A stretch of DNA of 15,976 nucleotides from DATHBP01 sp035296085 (GTDB lineage: Bacteria > Actinomycetota > Actinomycetes > Propionibacteriales > Nocardioidaceae): positions 1-15,976 of the forward strand of contig DATHBP010000242.1 in the NCBI GenBank assembly GCA_035296085.1. The letters are read 5' to 3'. Under the pieces are notes generated by a model, which was given only the letters and a program-made list of their open reading frames with translations, was not told the origin of the DNA and made no database searches. How positions within the stretch are numbered: the first letter of the stretch is position 1; every line of letters begins with the position of its first letter. A program made the translations under genes and the position numbers. This document shows, piece after piece, positions 14,685-15,976 of the stretch.

Positions 14685-15252
14685 CGACCCGTCCAGCGGC
14701 TCGCTGCGCGGGCAGCTCATCGTGGCTACGCCCAAGCTGGGGGACCCACGGTTTCGCCGAGCTGTGCTGTTGATCCTCGACCACGACGGGGACGGCGCGC
14801 TGGGGGTCGTCCTCAACCGCCCGACTGAGGTGTCGGTGCACGACGTCCTGCCGACGTGGGCCGATCTGGTGTCGCCACCGGGCCGGCTCTTCGCTGGTGG
14901 TCCGGTCTCCACCAACGCCGCACTGGGCCTAGCCCGCCTTGTCCGCGCCGGAGTGGACGAACCACTCGGCTGGCAGTCGCTCTATGACCGGATGGGCCTG
15001 GTGGAGCTCGACACGCCAGCCGAGCTGGTGTCAGGGCGGGTGGACGCGATGCGCATCTTCGCCGGGTACTCCGGATGGTCGAGTGGGCAGCTCGAGGAGG
15101 AGCTGGCCGAGGGCGCGTGGTACGTGGTGTCCGCCGAGGGCTCGGACGTGTTCGGGGACGTCCAGGAGGGCTTGTGGCGAGACGTGCTGCGCCGCCAGCG
15201 CGGGGAGATGGCCTTCGTGGCGAGCTTCCCCGACGACCCCAGCCTCAACTGA
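14665..15252 (+). CDS. yqgE: YqgE/AlgH family protein
   Basis: A 195-residue cytoplasmic protein of the YqgE/AlgH (UPF0301) family. Diagnostic segments are LRGQLIVATPKLGDPRFRRA (14-33), LILDHDGDGALGVVLNRPTE (36-55), LFAGGPVS (75-82), IFAGYSGWSSGQLEEELAEGAWYVV (131-155) and a late DVFGDVQEGLWRDVLRR. The length is that of the family. The molecular function is not established; AlgH was linked to alginate regulation in Pseudomonas, which is unlikely to transfer directly. The GTG at 14665-14667 lies inside the end of the malic enzyme gene in another frame (20-bp overlap) and has no obvious Shine-Dalgarno, so translation probably depends on coupling with the upstream gene. It is followed after 31 bp by the DUF3039 gene. 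Confidence 0.92.
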   Translation: MPATPPDDPSSGSLRGQLIVATPKLGDPRFRRAVLLILDHDGDGALGVVLNRPTEVSVHDVLPTWADLVSPPGRLFAGGPVSTNAALGLARLVRAGVDEPLGWQSLYDRMGLVELDTPAELVSGRVDAMRIFAGYSGWSSGQLEEELAEGAWYVVSAEGSDVFGDVQEGLWRDVLRRQRGEMAFVASFPDDPSLN

Positions 15253-15270
15253 GCAGCGCAGGCCGGCTCG

Positions 15271-15276
15271 TACACT
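15271..15276 (+). promoter_or_regulatory. Probable -10 element for leaderless DUF3039 transcript
   Basis: TACACT matches the actinobacterial TANNNT -10 consensus and lies exactly 7 nt before the ATG at 15284, the spacing expected if the A of ATG is the transcription start. The -35 region (about 15247-15253) is a poor match to TTGAC. The gene lacks a good Shine-Dalgarno, consistent with leaderless expression. Confidence 0.5.
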
Positions 15277-15283
15277 CCCGAGC

Positions 15284-15547
15284 ATGAGCATCTCGATGAG
15301 CCCTGACGTGCGCACGGTCGAGGAGAACCGCACAGCGCCCTCGACCGGGGATGGCGACCACGAACGGTTCTCCCACTATGTCGCCAAGGACAAGCTCACC
15401 GACGCCATGGTGCTCGGGACTCCGGTCGTCGCGTTGTGCGGCAAGGTGTGGGTGCCCAGCCGCGACCCGGAGCGCTTCCCGGTCTGTCCGGAGTGCAAGC
15501 AGGCGTGGGAGGGGCTCCGCAAGGACGATGACGCACCGGACGGCTGA
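15284..15547 (+). CDS. DUF3039 domain protein (small actinobacterial zinc-binding-like protein)
   Basis: An 87-residue protein matching the conserved actinobacterial DUF3039 pattern: FSHYVAKDKLTDAMVLGTPVVALCGKVWVPSRDPERFPVCPECKQAWEGL at about 29-78. Possible metal ligands are H31, C52, C68 and C71 (CPEC). The N-terminal 28 residues are polar and probably disordered, and the C-terminus is acidic (KDDDAPDG). The function is unknown; its cysteine layout resembles a small zinc ribbon. The ATG at 15284 is preferred, with the in-frame ATG at 15296 as alternative. It lies 31 bp after yqgE but has its own likely promoter. The start codon of the following IclR gene lies inside its last codons, with a 20-bp overlap. 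Confidence 0.9.
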   Translation: MSISMSPDVRTVEENRTAPSTGDGDHERFSHYVAKDKLTDAMVLGTPVVALCGKVWVPSRDPERFPVCPECKQAWEGLRKDDDAPDG

Positions 15548-15976
15548 GTCTCGAACCCACGCCCCCCGGGCGGAGACCGCGCAGACTCTCGACCGGGGGC
15601 TCCGTACGCTCGAGCTGCTGGCAGGGGCCGACCGGGCCCTCTCGGTCGCGGAGATCGCAGCAACGTTGGGCCTGAGCCGCACGGTCACCTACCGACTCGT
15701 CGCCACTTTGGAGGAGCACCGGCTGGCGCGCCGCGACCAGGCGGGCCGGGTGCGGGCCGGTTTGGGGTTGCTGCACCTCACCAACGGCATCAACCGGGTG
15801 CTGAGGGCCGCCGCACTGCCGGTACTGCGCGCGCTCAGCAACGATGTCGGCGCCACGGCGCACCTGACCGTGGCTGACGGCGACGAGGCGCTGGCTGTTG
15901 CCGTCGTAGAGCCGTCCTGGACCGACTACCACGTTGCCTATCGCGTGGGCGCTCGGCATCCGCTGAACCGCGGCGC
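15528..15976 (+). CDS. IclR-family transcriptional regulator, N-terminal part (cut by window edge)
   Basis: The first 149 residues of an IclR-type regulator, continuing beyond the right edge. A winged helix-turn-helix occupies about residues 18-75: AQTLDRGLRTLELLAG, then LSVAEIAATLGLSRTVTYRLVATLEEHRLARRD, the classic IclR pattern. The start of the effector-binding domain follows, with LRAAALPVLRALSNDVGATAHLTVADGDEALAVAVVEPS and VAYRVGARHPLNRG, equivalent to the VG..hPL..TA motif. Such regulators usually control catabolic genes and bind a small organic ligand. The ATG at 15528 was chosen as the first start in frame; AAGGA sits only 2 nt upstream, closer than ideal, so translation may rely on coupling with the DUF3039 gene it overlaps by 20 bp. 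Its target is not visible here. Confidence 0.9.
   Translation, partial: MTHRTAESRTHAPRAETAQTLDRGLRTLELLAGADRALSVAEIAATLGLSRTVTYRLVATLEEHRLARRDQAGRVRAGLGLLHLTNGINRVLRAAALPVLRALSNDVGATAHLTVADGDEALAVAVVEPSWTDYHVAYRVGARHPLNRG

Overview
The window is high-GC DNA with GTG/ATG starts, GA-rich ribosome binding sites and dense gene packing. Its families are typical of Actinomycetota: two PPOX flavin/F420-type oxidoreductases, a mycothiol-dependent maleylpyruvate isomerase-like (DinB-fold) protein, a membrane-anchored Hanks-type Ser/Thr kinase, DUF3039, and a TraR/DksA-type zinc finger. Genus cannot be fixed from the sequence alone. No rRNA, tRNA, CRISPR array, insertion sequence or phage gene was recognised, and no gap between genes exceeds about 225 bp. 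It reads as ordinary chromosomal backbone rather than a genomic island.

Layout. 1-1212 (minus): a TraR/DksA zinc-finger gene, a DinB/MDMPI-like gene and a PPOX gene cut by the left edge. 1247-1684 (plus): a second, divergent PPOX gene. 1690-4728 (minus): a Ser/Thr kinase with one membrane span and an extracytoplasmic domain, a terminator-like hairpin, then an aromatic-acid-exporter/FUSC-type membrane protein. 4820-6010 (plus): a zinc alcohol dehydrogenase of the formaldehyde-dehydrogenase-like type, overlapping tail to tail with a YihY/BrkB membrane protein (5988-6935, minus). 7004-8146 (plus): an alanine dehydrogenase/PNT-fold enzyme best matching N5-(carboxyethyl)ornithine synthase.

8170-11903 is the most coherent metabolic locus. 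A translationally coupled class-III aminotransferase and short-chain dehydrogenase (minus) face a succinate-semialdehyde-dehydrogenase-like enzyme (plus) across a 99-bp divergent region with dyad symmetry. Together they could deaminate an amine or omega-amino acid to an aldehyde, then oxidise it (aldehyde dehydrogenase) or reduce it (short-chain dehydrogenase).

11904-12125 is a structured intergenic region with hairpins and a G-tract. From 12126 to the right edge all genes are on the plus strand: a DUF3048 exported protein or lipoprotein, an ACT-domain NAD malic enzyme, YqgE/AlgH, DUF3039 and an IclR regulator cut by the edge. The last four are tightly spaced or overlapping.

I found no convincing wholly new system. 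The best leads are the aminotransferase/SDR/ALDH module with an altered PLP-cofactor motif, the carboxyethylornithine-synthase-like enzyme without obvious partners, the structured 11904-12125 region, and a probable leaderless promoter for DUF3039.
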